Under the pieces are notes generated by a model. That model saw only the letters and a program-made list of their open reading frames with translations, did no database searches and was not told the origin of the DNA. A program made the position numbers and the translations under genes. A stretch of 64,000 nt of DNA from an uncultured Cytophagales bacterium (GTDB taxonomy: Bacteria > Bacteroidota > Bacteroidia > Cytophagales > Thermonemataceae), in the NCBI GenBank assembly GCA_937911505.1, contig CALEMF010000081.1, positions 1-64,000 of the forward strand. Reading direction: 5' to 3'. Positions 1 to 8,106 of the stretch are shown one piece after another (position 1 is the stretch's first letter; each line of letters begins with the position of its first letter).

Positions 1-215
1 GCCCAAAACGAACCAAAAACCGAGCTTGCGAGCTCAGCGCAGCTAAATCAAGAAACCGACCAACGGGAGCTCAGCGCAGCTAAATCCAAAGCTCCTGCCC
101 ACAAACCAGCCCACCTCCCCGCTGGATTTTCGAGCCAGCGCACGTACATTAAGTTAAAAAAAGACAATTAAGAAAAACCTAAACATACTCTAAGGGGATA
201 AACAGGTTAAGAAAA
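1..215. repeat. Dispersed repeat copy A (GAGCTC/AGCTAAAT-rich)
   Basis: The stretch holds two copies of the motif GAGCTCAGCGCAGCTAAAT (near 40-52 and 70-86), followed by a GC-richer block around 87-140 and then an A-rich tail with AACATACTCTAAGG. The second motif, the GC-richer block and the tail recur with high similarity near 45710-45855. The copies are in the same orientation and each ends just before a minus-strand gene end. A plus-strand frame stays open through 1-171 in both copies, but this probably reflects the repeat composition and not a gene. The left end is cut by the window edge. Function is not known. Confidence 0.75.
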
Positions 216-231
216 AGTAGCTGTTACTTTT

Positions 232-801
232 CTACTTTATCCAACCTACTTTCTTCCGCCACTCGTCGAATGCCTGTTTTCTTTCTTTAAAGTCTGCTGG
301 TGGTTTTTGGTTTTCGCTTTCGACCTGTTTTCTCATCAATTGGGTTTGTTCTTCAAGTGTATTGAATCCAAGCGCTTTTCTCCTTTGGTTTACCTTTGTT
401 AAGTCATCAAATAGACTTGGACTTAACAAGCCATTTTCGTCCCAATCAAATTGGGTTCCGTAAAGTTGTGGTTTCCCTTCAAACACGGCTATTCTATCAG
501 TAAGGTAAACAAGAGGTCTTAGATCAATTTTATACTCACTCACCAAACTTTCTAAAAGTGCTGCACATTTTTTCATAAAGCTGGGCTTTCCAATGGCGTG
601 TTGGATCACCAACCAAGCTGCCTCACTGGCTTCTGCGCCTACTTTTTCACTTGTCGGGTAACCAATGTCGTCGATTATTTCATTCAAAACCTCTGCATTA
701 TGGTTGTGTAGTTGCGCCATTGCTTCGTTGTAACCTTCTCCAAGTTGCCCCTTTTTAATCAGTTCGTTTCGAAGTGATAGGTCTGCGTTCTTCAATGCCA
801 T
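232..801 (-). CDS. DUF6624-type conserved protein
   Basis: The 189-residue product has no signal peptide or membrane segment and is probably cytoplasmic. The stretch around residues 60-75 (EASEAAWLVIQHA) and the following helix with conserved Cys and basic residues resemble DUF6624, a Bacteroidota family of unknown function. The C-terminal third carries a clear sequence pattern (YGTQFDWDENG) followed by a charged helical tail, as in that family. Length fits. Start is the ATG at 801; no better one lies upstream. It is transcribed alone, 53 bases below the next gene. Function is not known; the family call is from memory of motifs. Confidence 0.7.
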   Translation of the reverse strand: MALKNADLSLRNELIKKGQLGEGYNEAMAQLHNHNAEVLNEIIDDIGYPTSEKVGAEASEAAWLVIQHAIGKPSFMKKCAALLESLVSEYKIDLRPLVYLTDRIAVFEGKPQLYGTQFDWDENGLLSPSLFDDLTKVNQRRKALGFNTLEEQTQLMRKQVESENQKPPADFKERKQAFDEWRKKVGWIK

Positions 802-853
802 GATCTTTTCAGCAATGCGCTCGTAATCTTTTTATTTGCCAGTACTCATAGTA

Positions 854-1732
854 TTATTCAGGAACGGTCAAATCGGCATCACAAAGAAGCGCATATTCGC
901 CTGTTCTAGGGTTTTCTTTCACGATGGTTGTTTTGGCGTCATCATTTTCGAAGTACCAAGTATCTTCCTCTACATTGCTTAATGGAATTACTGGTAATTC
1001 AACAGGGATGGGTAATACTTCTGCTTGGTTTTCAAATCCGTTGGTAAATGTAACCTGCCATTGTTCATCATCCCAGACACCTGCTTCCATATCATCGAAA
1101 AATACACGTGCACTACCCGCGTTTTCAGGAGCGAACTCCTTTGATCTTAAAGAAAAAGCATAGAGCGTAAGGGAAGGCTCGTCGAAAGGTATATAATTGG
1201 GGTAGTCCAGTTGCTCTCCAGATAGGTCTTCTTCAATCTGAACGCCTCCTCCAGTAAGTGTAAAGGAGACGAACTCCAGCTTCGAAAAATCTACCTCAAT
1301 GCGCATTTGATACCAAGTGTTAGCCTGTGGGGTAAACTGCAGGTCTTTTATTTGCCAGTTAGTAGCTTCAGTAGGAGTGCCGGTAAGGTTGGAAGGTAGC
1401 CCTTTTGGATACCATAAGATACCTTCTCTATTGATGCCTGCTAAACCCATCCAGTCGGCTCCTTCGAAGTTCATGGGGCTATCGACTCCTTCAAACCACT
1501 CTATGTCAAGGCCAAATATAACGTCGTCGGCTAGGTCTTCTTCAATCATAAAGTACCCTGATACATAAGCACGGCCGGGCTGATTGAGAAATGCCTGCAT
1601 TTCTTGTGATTCGTATTCAAAGCCTACTACTGCACTATTGATAGATTCTAGTAGCTCTACTGATGGTGTGGTATCTTCTGAAGTACAAGTTGAAAAGAGT
1701 CCTATTAAAATAAGTAATAAAATCTTCTTCAT
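854..1732 (-). CDS. Lipoprotein of unknown function, beta-rich
   Basis: The product has 292 residues. It begins with a short basic start, a hydrophobic stretch and a lipobox ending at Cys16 (LFSTC), so it is predicted to be exported and lipid-anchored. The rest is rich in Thr, Trp, Tyr and acidic residues and alternates in a way that suggests a beta-sandwich, perhaps a carbohydrate-binding-like fold (segments such as NTWYQMRIEVDFSKLEFVSF near residues 135-155). No catalytic motif is recognised. It is a single gene with an ATG start. The reader should treat it as a surface or periplasmic lipoprotein with no assigned role. Confidence 0.65.
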   Translation of the reverse strand: MKKILLLILIGLFSTCTSEDTTPSVELLESINSAVVGFEYESQEMQAFLNQPGRAYVSGYFMIEEDLADDVIFGLDIEWFEGVDSPMNFEGADWMGLAGINREGILWYPKGLPSNLTGTPTEATNWQIKDLQFTPQANTWYQMRIEVDFSKLEFVSFTLTGGGVQIEEDLSGEQLDYPNYIPFDEPSLTLYAFSLRSKEFAPENAGSARVFFDDMEAGVWDDEQWQVTFTNGFENQAEVLPIPVELPVIPLSNVEEDTWYFENDDAKTTIVKENPRTGEYALLCDADLTVPE

Positions 1733-1848
1733 TTCTAGTTTCTTTAAAAATGCAATTTGTTGATGTGGTTATATTTATCAGACCTGCTTTGTTAGATACA
1801 TTTCTGATATGTATTAAGCCTTTTTACTTCGGGCTCGATGTTGGTAGT

Positions 1849-2691
1849 TTATCCTTTTTCAAGTTCAAAAATTGTAATCTCTGGTCGAACGTTAAATCTG
1901 ACCTGCCATAAGTGCCCTAAGGCTCTATTAATGTACAGTTTTCTCTCTCCTTTTAATGTAATTTCTCCTGCGGTATATTTCTTATTCTTGACGGGAAGCA
2001 TAGGAGGAGTAAGAAATGGTGGTTTACATTGGCCTCCGTGTGTATGACCTGCTAAAATCCAGCCTCTATATCCGTGCCAGACATCTAAATCGCAAACATC
2101 TGGATTATGGCAGAGCACGATGTTGGCGCGGGTGCTCTTATAGGTTTTCATGACCTTTTCAGGAGAGAAGTTTAATCCCCAATAATCATCAAGACCGATG
2201 AAATTTAAGCCACTAACTTCTTTTTGTTGGTTACGCAACAGGGTAATGCTTGCTTTCTCTAGCTGGCTTGTAATTTTATCAGCTACTTCTTGTTGTGCCC
2301 AACCTTTTCCGTAATCGTGATTTCCTAAAATACCCACTGTTCCTAAACGGCCCTTCACCACGTGTTGAAGCACTTCCTGTAATTGCTCAAATTGCTCTTC
2401 GTTTTCATAACTTATATAGTCGCCTGTATAGACTACGAAATCTGGCGCATATTTTTGCGCTTTTTCAAAGGATTCAATGATATAGTTGTAATCAAAGCGA
2501 TTGCCCACGTGGATATCACTAATCTGCATGAGCGTTTTCCCGATTAGTTGATTAGGGAGGTTGGAAACGGGCATCTTACGCTCAACAAATTCGAGCCAAA
2601 ACGGCTCCACCTGCCAAGTGTATAGCCCTGTTAGCACGCTTGTTCCTACAGCGCCCCAAAGTGTACGCTTTATGAAGCTTCTCCTTCTCAT
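1849..2691 (-). CDS. Membrane-anchored metallophosphoesterase (YkuE-like)
   Basis: This 280-residue protein is a calcineurin-type phosphoesterase. All metal-binding blocks are visible: D59-x-H61 (QISDIHVG), G90-D91, G123-N-H-D126, a His in LCHNPD near 194, and G215-H-T-H218-G-G. The N-terminus is basic (MRRRSFIKR) followed by one hydrophobic helix at about residues 10-27, so the catalytic domain should sit outside the inner membrane as in YkuE-type enzymes; the RRRSF start resembles a Tat signal but lacks a full motif. Family members hydrolyse phosphodiesters or UDP-linked lipid precursors; the substrate here is not known. It is transcribed alone. Confidence 0.88.
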   Translation of the reverse strand: MRRRSFIKRTLWGAVGTSVLTGLYTWQVEPFWLEFVERKMPVSNLPNQLIGKTLMQISDIHVGNRFDYNYIIESFEKAQKYAPDFVVYTGDYISYENEEQFEQLQEVLQHVVKGRLGTVGILGNHDYGKGWAQQEVADKITSQLEKASITLLRNQQKEVSGLNFIGLDDYWGLNFSPEKVMKTYKSTRANIVLCHNPDVCDLDVWHGYRGWILAGHTHGGQCKPPFLTPPMLPVKNKKYTAGEITLKGERKLYINRALGHLWQVRFNVRPEITIFELEKG

Positions 2692-2924
2692 TTCTAATTA
2701 GTTATGATCTTTCAGAAAGTTTTATAGAGGGATGTATCAGGAGCAGGAACCATTTTTCATTTGAGCTTTGTAGGCTTAGACTAGAAAGCTGATCAAGTCC
2801 GTCTGCCTTTCTGAGGTCTTAATATACAATATTCTTTTTAAAAAGTGAGCTACCTTTTATCACAGCGATATACGCCAGTTAGTAGTTAGGCAGCATTGGC
2901 ATCAAGTTATGCTCTAGATAATAA

Positions 2925-4112
2925 TTATATTAATGCCTTCAGTTGAATAACTGTTGATAGTAAAGTATTGCCACGCTTGTACTTGACTTCGACCTTTTTA
3001 CCCTCTTGGTAGAGTAGTTTTCGAAGGTTGGCTAAGGAAGTATCGGCCGCTTTTATATTGTCAATTTCAATTATTTCATCACCTATCTTTAAGTCAGACA
3101 TGGAGGAGGGTGATTCAGGTATGATGTTATTGATAAGTACCTTTGTCTTGGTTTCATCTAAGGATAATCTTAAGCCAGAGTAGTCGACGTAAAATGGCTC
3201 GTCTTTAAAACGATCATTGGGCTCCCAGTAGGTTTTTTTTCTTTTGTAATCAAAGGTAATGTTAAATCTTTTTAGTAAATCATTACCAATGACGCCAGCA
3301 ATACCCTTGTACGAAAACACGCCTGATTGTGTATCGTAAATGCTAACAGGTACTTCAGAAAACTGAAATTGTTGAATCTCAACTCGTTTTAATCTTCCTA
3401 CACTTACAGTTGCTTCATTTGAAGAGTAGCCTCTTGATTTTATTTTGTACGTTTTACCTATTGTACTTTGGAGTTGATGTTTTTCAGCGTATGGGGTACA
3501 AAAAGACATAGCTGAGCCTGCTCCATTATCTAGGATAAATTCTCCCTCGAGCGTGTTTTTACCATCTAAGCTAATTGTTGCTTTAGCAGTAGGAACATCT
3601 CCCACATCAATTTTTATTAGCTTACCACTACCACGGTATTGATATTTTTTAGAGTTATATATTTCTATTACTGATTTATCATAATTGATCTTGACAACAT
3701 ACTGCTTCAGTAAGTCATAGCCTAGGAGACCGTCTATGTCTTTCCCAAAAACTTTCTCAAGGTGTGTTAAAGGGGCACTTTCTAAATCAACTTTACGTAA
3801 GCTTACACTGCCAATTTGCAAGGTGGCATCCGCAATGACTTTTGAACTGACTTTCCCAGCAGCTCCATCAGATGTTTTCTGTTTGCCTTCTTTCAATTGA
3901 AGCTGTGCGGCCGTTTGTACGTTAATAACAGTAGCACCAGCACCAGTATCAAATACAAAATTAAGTGCTTTTGATTGATTGATGTGAGTGGTAATCATGA
4001 GGTGATTGCCCTCAAGTTTAAAGGGAATTGTTGTGATGGGACTTGATGATTGAGCAGCAATATCAAGGATTGGGTAAAAAGTAATTAGTAAAGAAAGAAT
4101 AATTGATCGCAT
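2925..4112 (-). CDS. Secreted aspartyl protease-like protein with PDZ domain
   Basis: The 395-residue product has a signal peptide (residues 1-20, cut near AAQ) and two retropepsin-like halves. The first carries the active-site triad FDTGA at 54-58; the second carries DNGAG at 195-199, where Asn replaces the usual Thr or Ser. Each half has the hydrophobic-hydrophobic-Gly element (DGLLGYD near 127, AGVIGNDLL near 273). A PDZ domain follows at about 305-390 (SDLKIGDEIIEID). This domain order is common in exported Bacteroidota proteins annotated as aspartyl proteases; proteolysis has rarely been shown. It is a single gene 83 bases downstream of the serine hydrolase gene. Confidence 0.85.
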   Translation of the reverse strand: MRSIILSLLITFYPILDIAAQSSSPITTIPFKLEGNHLMITTHINQSKALNFVFDTGAGATVINVQTAAQLQLKEGKQKTSDGAAGKVSSKVIADATLQIGSVSLRKVDLESAPLTHLEKVFGKDIDGLLGYDLLKQYVVKINYDKSVIEIYNSKKYQYRGSGKLIKIDVGDVPTAKATISLDGKNTLEGEFILDNGAGSAMSFCTPYAEKHQLQSTIGKTYKIKSRGYSSNEATVSVGRLKRVEIQQFQFSEVPVSIYDTQSGVFSYKGIAGVIGNDLLKRFNITFDYKRKKTYWEPNDRFKDEPFYVDYSGLRLSLDETKTKVLINNIIPESPSSMSDLKIGDEIIEIDNIKAADTSLANLRKLLYQEGKKVEVKYKRGNTLLSTVIQLKALI

Positions 4113-4195
4113 GGTTAATGATTTGTTTTATGAGAGCTGGTTCAAAGTAGTAAGAAAGGTACTAGGTTTAATTATAAATATAAAGGCTATTATCG

Positions 4196-5608
4196 TTAAC
4201 GCATTTTTAAACAATACTGTATTTTTTTCTTTAATAACTCGTTTTCAGGATTTAACAGGAGGGCTTTTTGATACGCCTCGGCGGCTTCTTTATATCTTTT
4301 TAATCGCTCAAGGTTTTGCCCTTTGATATCCATTACCTCCCAGTCATCTGGTAATACCTTTACCATAATATCACTCAGTTGATTACTGACAGTATAGTTT
4401 CCCTGTCCAAAGAAATAACGTTCAAGCCAATAAATATTGAGTATATTATCTGGGTAGTTTTCATTCTTCAGCTTTTCATATTTACTCACGAGGTCTCTGA
4501 CGTTCCCTCTCTCTATGCTATCAGCAAGTTCGTAAGCGATCGTTCTTTCAGGGCGTTTTAGTTTAAATGCAGAGTAAATTAATTTCAAGCCGATATCATC
4601 CATCAGGCTTACTGCATTGGAGAGGATTACTACACCAATTTTAGTATTTTTGTTATAGGCTATGAATGAGGTGAAGCCACCAGTACCGCCATTGTGAAGT
4701 AAAATATCATTATGGCTGTCAGGCTTCAGTACAAACCAACCATCCTTGTAGAAAAGCTGGTCTTTGCCTAAGTCCTGAATACCTGTTTGTATCAATTGCT
4801 CTATTGATGCTGATTTGAATAAAGGATGCTGATTTTTCTGGTATTTCAAGTAATTAATAAGGTCTTTTGTGCAACTCACTAAGCCACCAGCGTATCGGCT
4901 AGGGCCTGAAAAATGCCAGTAGCTATTTTGGGTACCGATATTGGTGGGTTGTGCTAAATTTTGCGTGGTACCAGAACGGTGTTTAAGCAGAGTATTGCTC
5001 ATCTCTGCTTGATGGATAAGTTCACCCATTAAGTCTTCAAATGCTCTTTGGGTTGTCTTCTCAATAGCTTTTCCTAAAACACCATAGCCAAAGTTCGAAT
5101 AATGCCAAGCTCTAGAAGTATCAGGTTTTAGCGCCTGTAGCTCGATTGTCAGTAAGCTGTCTGAGTACCCATTAAACGGATCCGACCAATTTTTTGGAGA
5201 GAACTGCTCTGACAGGCGGGGCATACCAGCTATGTGGTTACGAAGTTCAGAAAGTATAATTTTCGCTAGATGGGTATTATCGATTTCAGGAAAGAGTGCT
5301 GATAACGATGTATTTAGCTCTTTACTTAGGTGGTGATCACAGAGGGTTGCTGTGAAAGTCTTAGTAATAGACCCAATCTCGTAAAGCGTTAGGCTATCCG
5401 CTTTCTGATGGTTTTGCGCATTGTATTGGCCGTAGTTATAAAACCTAACCTCATTATCAGGCAGGAGTATACCGATGGAGACACTTGGATTAATATCGAG
5501 GCTTACTCTTCTTTGTATTTCTTGTTCAAGGTCGTTTGGTATTTCTTGTCCTAATAGTAAGCTAGGAATCGTGCAAGCAATGAGGCAAATACTATTGAAT
5601 ACATTCAT
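4196..5608 (-). CDS. Class-C beta-lactamase-fold serine hydrolase with TPR tail
   Basis: The 470-residue protein has an N-terminal signal peptide (about 20 residues). The serine hydrolase domain shows the nucleophile motif S80-I-T-K83, the second motif Y170-S-N172, and a HNGGTGGF block near residue 310 in place of the KTG box, all typical of class-C penicillin-binding-protein-like hydrolases. The last 60 residues form one TPR-like repeat (YKEAAEAYQKALLLNPEN), a fusion seen in several Bacteroidota homologues. It should act in the periplasm; substrate (peptidoglycan fragment, ester or amide) cannot be told. One of four such hydrolases in this window. Confidence 0.87.
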   Translation of the reverse strand: MNVFNSICLIACTIPSLLLGQEIPNDLEQEIQRRVSLDINPSVSIGILLPDNEVRFYNYGQYNAQNHQKADSLTLYEIGSITKTFTATLCDHHLSKELNTSLSALFPEIDNTHLAKIILSELRNHIAGMPRLSEQFSPKNWSDPFNGYSDSLLTIELQALKPDTSRAWHYSNFGYGVLGKAIEKTTQRAFEDLMGELIHQAEMSNTLLKHRSGTTQNLAQPTNIGTQNSYWHFSGPSRYAGGLVSCTKDLINYLKYQKNQHPLFKSASIEQLIQTGIQDLGKDQLFYKDGWFVLKPDSHNDILLHNGGTGGFTSFIAYNKNTKIGVVILSNAVSLMDDIGLKLIYSAFKLKRPERTIAYELADSIERGNVRDLVSKYEKLKNENYPDNILNIYWLERYFFGQGNYTVSNQLSDIMVKVLPDDWEVMDIKGQNLERLKRYKEAAEAYQKALLLNPENELLKKKIQYCLKMR

Positions 5609-5628
5609 TAGTTTTTAAAGCTTTTTGA

Positions 5629-6273
5629 TTATAAACGTTGCCTCAATATCCAGCTTTTTGTGGGTTTTACCCAAGCATCTAAGGGTTTGTATAGAAAGCC
5701 GTGTCCTAAGTTGGTTTTTATCTCCAACTGCTCAAACTTTGTTGTATGGTTGTCTTTTTTCTTCCAGTAGTCGTAGTTTTTTCCAGCGATACCATCTGAT
5801 AAGTCATAAATGCAGAGTACCTGCCCGTGAAACTTCCAATCGTTGTTCGCTTCTTGGTAGTCATTATTACCCGCTAGGAAAACGTAATTGACTGGGTGCT
5901 CATTGATGTCGGAGGTATGGGCGGCAATAATAGCTCCCTTCGATGCACCTACAACCGTTATATCAATTGGCTTGACCCCAAGCAAGATAAGGCTATCAAT
6001 TTGTGCTGAAACCTTTTTTGCATAAGTTCTGGCATCTACATTTTCTTTCCGTATCTCGGCGTGAACGATAGCGTTTTCAACTTTCAATGCCACAACAATA
6101 CTATCAAATGCATATTGCCCAAACTTTTCGCTAAAGGCATTCTTGCCTTGCTCTTCGATGATTCTACCGTGCAGGTAAAAAACGTGCTTTTCGCCCTGCT
6201 GTTCAGCAGGTTTTGAACTACAGGTGCTTAATATAGATAATACTGTGATAAGATAAAGGAGATTTAGCTTCAT
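5629..6273 (-). CDS. Lipoprotein with alpha/beta-hydrolase-like fold
   Basis: From the ATG at 6273 the product has 214 residues and starts with a classic lipoprotein signal (MKLNLLYLITVLSILSTCSS), so I prefer this start to in-frame starts up to 63 bases further upstream; a -7 promoter element at 6321-6328 lies upstream of 6273 but inside the longer version, which supports the choice. The body has YLHGRII near residue 33, matching a hydrolase oxyanion region, and a nucleophile-elbow-like GASKG near residue 125. A late His (LGHGFLY) could complete a triad. It is probably a small exported hydrolase; activity is inferred from fold motifs only. It ends 20 bases before the serine hydrolase start, so the two may be cotranscribed. 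Confidence 0.7.
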   Translation of the reverse strand: MKLNLLYLITVLSILSTCSSKPAEQQGEKHVFYLHGRIIEEQGKNAFSEKFGQYAFDSIVVALKVENAIVHAEIRKENVDARTYAKKVSAQIDSLILLGVKPIDITVVGASKGAIIAAHTSDINEHPVNYVFLAGNNDYQEANNDWKFHGQVLCIYDLSDGIAGKNYDYWKKKDNHTTKFEQLEIKTNLGHGFLYKPLDAWVKPTKSWILRQRL

Positions 6274-6680
6274 TCTTTTTATGATACTTTTTAATGATTT
6301 CATTATAACGAGTGTTGATACAAAGATATTGCGCACTCAAAAAGTAGAAAGAGATCAGCTTAGTTCATAGTGACAGTTAGGCTTGGTGTAGTAGTCTAAA
6401 CGCACTTTTAGAAATAAATGCGTATACCCTATGATCTGGTTCCCTTTACAGATAAAACCGTCTTTTTTACCTCCTCTACTATATCGTGGTCTGTAATAAT
6501 GTTTTGGAAAGTCATAATAATCGTAGATTTATATCTATGTAGAAATTATAAGCATAGCTTTCACTTAATACACTTTTTTAGTAGACACCTTAGCTTATAA
6601 ACACCATACCAAAAGAGACGCTTACCTTGCCTTGGAAGACTGTTTTTATAATAAACTCTTTACGACTTATTTTTCTAAAA
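6274..6680. other. Intergenic gap between lipoprotein and NmrA gene
   Basis: The stretch carries the promoter element of the lipoprotein gene (6321-6328) near its left end and otherwise shows no credible gene on either strand; the plus-strand 60-codon frame at 6418-6600 has no protein-like composition. The right edge runs into the NmrA terminator hairpin. Confidence 0.6.
6321..6328 (-). promoter_or_regulatory. Promoter -7 element (TATCTTTG) of the lipoprotein gene
   Basis: On the minus strand the sequence TATCTTTGT matches the Bacteroidota -7 consensus TAnnTTTG. It lies 47 bases upstream of the ATG at 6273. No clear -33 TTTG box is seen at the usual distance. Confidence 0.5.
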
Positions 6681-6719
6681 GAAGAAGCCATTTGTGATAA
6701 AAGAACAAATGGCTTCTTC
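6681..6719 (-). terminator. Rho-independent terminator of the NmrA-family gene
   Basis: A perfect 15-bp inverted repeat (GAAGAAGCCATTTGT and its complement, 6681-6695 and 6705-6719) with a 9-base loop starts 3 bases past the stop codon of the minus-strand gene at 6723. On the minus strand the stem is followed by a T-rich run. It fits an intrinsic terminator well. Confidence 0.88.
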
Positions 6720-6722
6720 CTA

Positions 6723-7598
6723 CTAGCTATAAACCTGAGTAATAAATTGTTGTACTGTGGTAGGCTTTCTACCCAAAAGAGAGGCTAAAGAGGTATCTTC
6801 AACATCCATCATGCCTTCAGCCAAGGCAGTCCCCCACATCGTAAACATACCAATGTACAAATCGGGTATACCGAATTTCCTGAGCATAGCACTGAACTCT
6901 TCTGTAGATGGAGACTGATAAGCAATGTGTCTACCTAATATGTGAGTGATTTCTTTAGCAATATCATCAAAACCAACTGCTTTAATATTAGTCAATGGGT
7001 AAGTTTTATTTTCGTGTCCCTCTGTTGTTAAGGTATAAGCAGCAGCTTCCGCTAACTCTTCTCGTAAGACCCAACTGGCTTTGCCTTTCTCTGCAGGTAG
7101 CATAATGATGCCCGTTTCAGCTACTTTTTCTCCAGCAAAGAGCGGAATCATCTCTTGATAAATACCATTTTGAAGGATTGTATAGGCCATTCCGCTTTCT
7201 TTAATGGTTTGCTCGGTTTTAACGTGTGAGGCAAGAAATGGTGCAATGACAGAATCTTCAAAGGGTGTTTTCCTGACGAAAGAGGTATAAACGATCTGTT
7301 TTACACCAGCGTTTTGAGCCGCCTTGATCACGTTGAGATGTTGAGTAGTTCGGTTATCAATCTCTTTATCGTTGCTAGAAACTAGTAAGAGCTTATCGAT
7401 GCCTTCAAAAGCTTTTACTAAGGATTCATAATTTGTATAATCACCAAATTTAGACAAAACTCCTTGTTGTGATAGCCATTGATTTTCTGTCTGCGCTCTT
7501 ACTAAACCTACAATAGAAGCAGCAGCTACGCCTTTTTTTAATAAATGTTTGATGGCTTGAGTACCATAGTGACCTGTTGCACCTGTAACTAAAATCAT
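6723..7598 (-). CDS. NAD(P)-binding NmrA/QOR2-like oxidoreductase
   Basis: The 291-residue protein opens with the dinucleotide-binding motif TGATGHYG (residues 5-12) of atypical short-chain dehydrogenases. The body follows the NmrA/QorB pattern: a Rossmann half with LLLVSSNDKE near 70-80, a YTSFV strand, and TILQNGIYQEM near 140-150. Relatives are NADPH-dependent quinone reductases (QOR2) or NADP-sensing regulators. It is divergent from an HxlR-type regulator at 7717, the same pairing as qor2/qorR, so a role in quinone or electrophile detoxification under HxlR control is inferred. It ends in a strong terminator. Confidence 0.88.
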   Translation of the reverse strand: MILVTGATGHYGTQAIKHLLKKGVAAASIVGLVRAQTENQWLSQQGVLSKFGDYTNYESLVKAFEGIDKLLLVSSNDKEIDNRTTQHLNVIKAAQNAGVKQIVYTSFVRKTPFEDSVIAPFLASHVKTEQTIKESGMAYTILQNGIYQEMIPLFAGEKVAETGIIMLPAEKGKASWVLREELAEAAAYTLTTEGHENKTYPLTNIKAVGFDDIAKEITHILGRHIAYQSPSTEEFSAMLRKFGIPDLYIGMFTMWGTALAEGMMDVEDTSLASLLGRKPTTVQQFITQVYS

Positions 7599-7626
7599 TT
7601 CTGTATTTTTTAATTAATGAGTGCCT

Positions 7627-7634
7627 CAAAAGTA
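7627..7634 (-). promoter_or_regulatory. Promoter -7 element (TACTTTTG) of the NmrA gene
   Basis: On the minus strand TACTTTTGA matches TAnnTTTG and lies 29 bases upstream of the ATG at 7598. It abuts the inverted repeat that starts at 7630. Confidence 0.55.
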
Positions 7635-7686
7635 TGTATATTTATATACTATGTATACTTGATTACTAAAAATAACTAGTATACTT
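7630..7686. promoter_or_regulatory. Probable HxlR operator region (AGTATACT-type palindromes)
   Basis: The divergent region holds an inverted repeat AAGTAT (7630-7635) / ATACTT (7655-7660) and a perfect palindrome AGTATACT (7679-7686), with a further GTATAC at 7653-7658. HxlR-family dimers bind such short TA-rich palindromes. The sites overlap the -7 elements of both divergent promoters, so binding should repress both genes. Assignment to the adjacent regulator is inference. Confidence 0.6.
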
Positions 7687-7689
7687 TTG
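7682..7689 (+). promoter_or_regulatory. Promoter -7 element (TACTTTTG) of the hxlR-like gene
   Basis: TACTTTTGT at 7682-7690 matches the Bacteroidota -7 consensus and has a TTG at 7659-7661, 20 bases upstream, as a -33 box. It lies 27 bases upstream of the ATG at 7717, which argues that the in-frame TTG inside it is not the start codon. Confidence 0.65.
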
Positions 7690-7716
7690 TATAGTAACAA
7701 TATAAAAATATTGAAT

Positions 7717-8085
7717 ATGAGCGAGTTAAGAGAAATGCTAGAAAAAGATAAAATAAAGCAATGCCCTAAAAGATACATTCTTGCTTTGACGGATACACTG
7801 AATGTAATTAGTGGAAAGTGGAAGTTACCTATTATTGCTTCTCTGCTTCACGGAAAGAACCGGTTTAAGGACTTGCAAGAAAATATAGAGAAAATAACGC
7901 CTCGGATGCTATCTAAAGAGTTGAAAGAGCTGGAGGTAAATAGTATCGTAGCCCGTAAGGTGTATGACCAGACACCAGTTTTAATCGAGTATACCCTAAC
8001 AGACTCAGGCAAAAATCTCATCGGTCTATTAGATGCTATGCTTGATTGGGGGTTAGCACATAGAAAGGAGGTCATAGAAAGTTAA
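7717..8085 (+). CDS. HxlR-family transcriptional regulator
   Basis: Starting at the ATG 7717 the product has 122 residues, the usual HxlR size. The family signature is clear: a conserved early Cys (IKQCPKRY), the SGKWKLPIIASLL helix, then the winged helix-turn-helix NRFKDLQENIEKITPRMLSK and the wing VARKVYDQTPVLIEYTLT. HxlR proteins often sense reactive electrophiles or disulfide stress through that N-terminal Cys. It is divergent from the NmrA oxidoreductase and probably represses it and itself through palindromes in the shared 118-base gap. It is one of only three plus-strand genes here and converges on the AstE-like gene with 21 bases between them. Confidence 0.93.
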   Translation: MSELREMLEKDKIKQCPKRYILALTDTLNVISGKWKLPIIASLLHGKNRFKDLQENIEKITPRMLSKELKELEVNSIVARKVYDQTPVLIEYTLTDSGKNLIGLLDAMLDWGLAHRKEVIES

Positions 8086-8106
8086 GAGAGTAAATATTTG
8101 ATTACC

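Noticed and set aside
1317-1568. Plus-strand frames opposite the lipoprotein and hydrolase genes
   Set aside because: They mirror real minus-strand genes and have no start signals or domain content.
7687-7716. TTG start giving a longer HxlR protein
   Set aside because: It lies in the -7 promoter element; the ATG at 7717 gives the normal family length.
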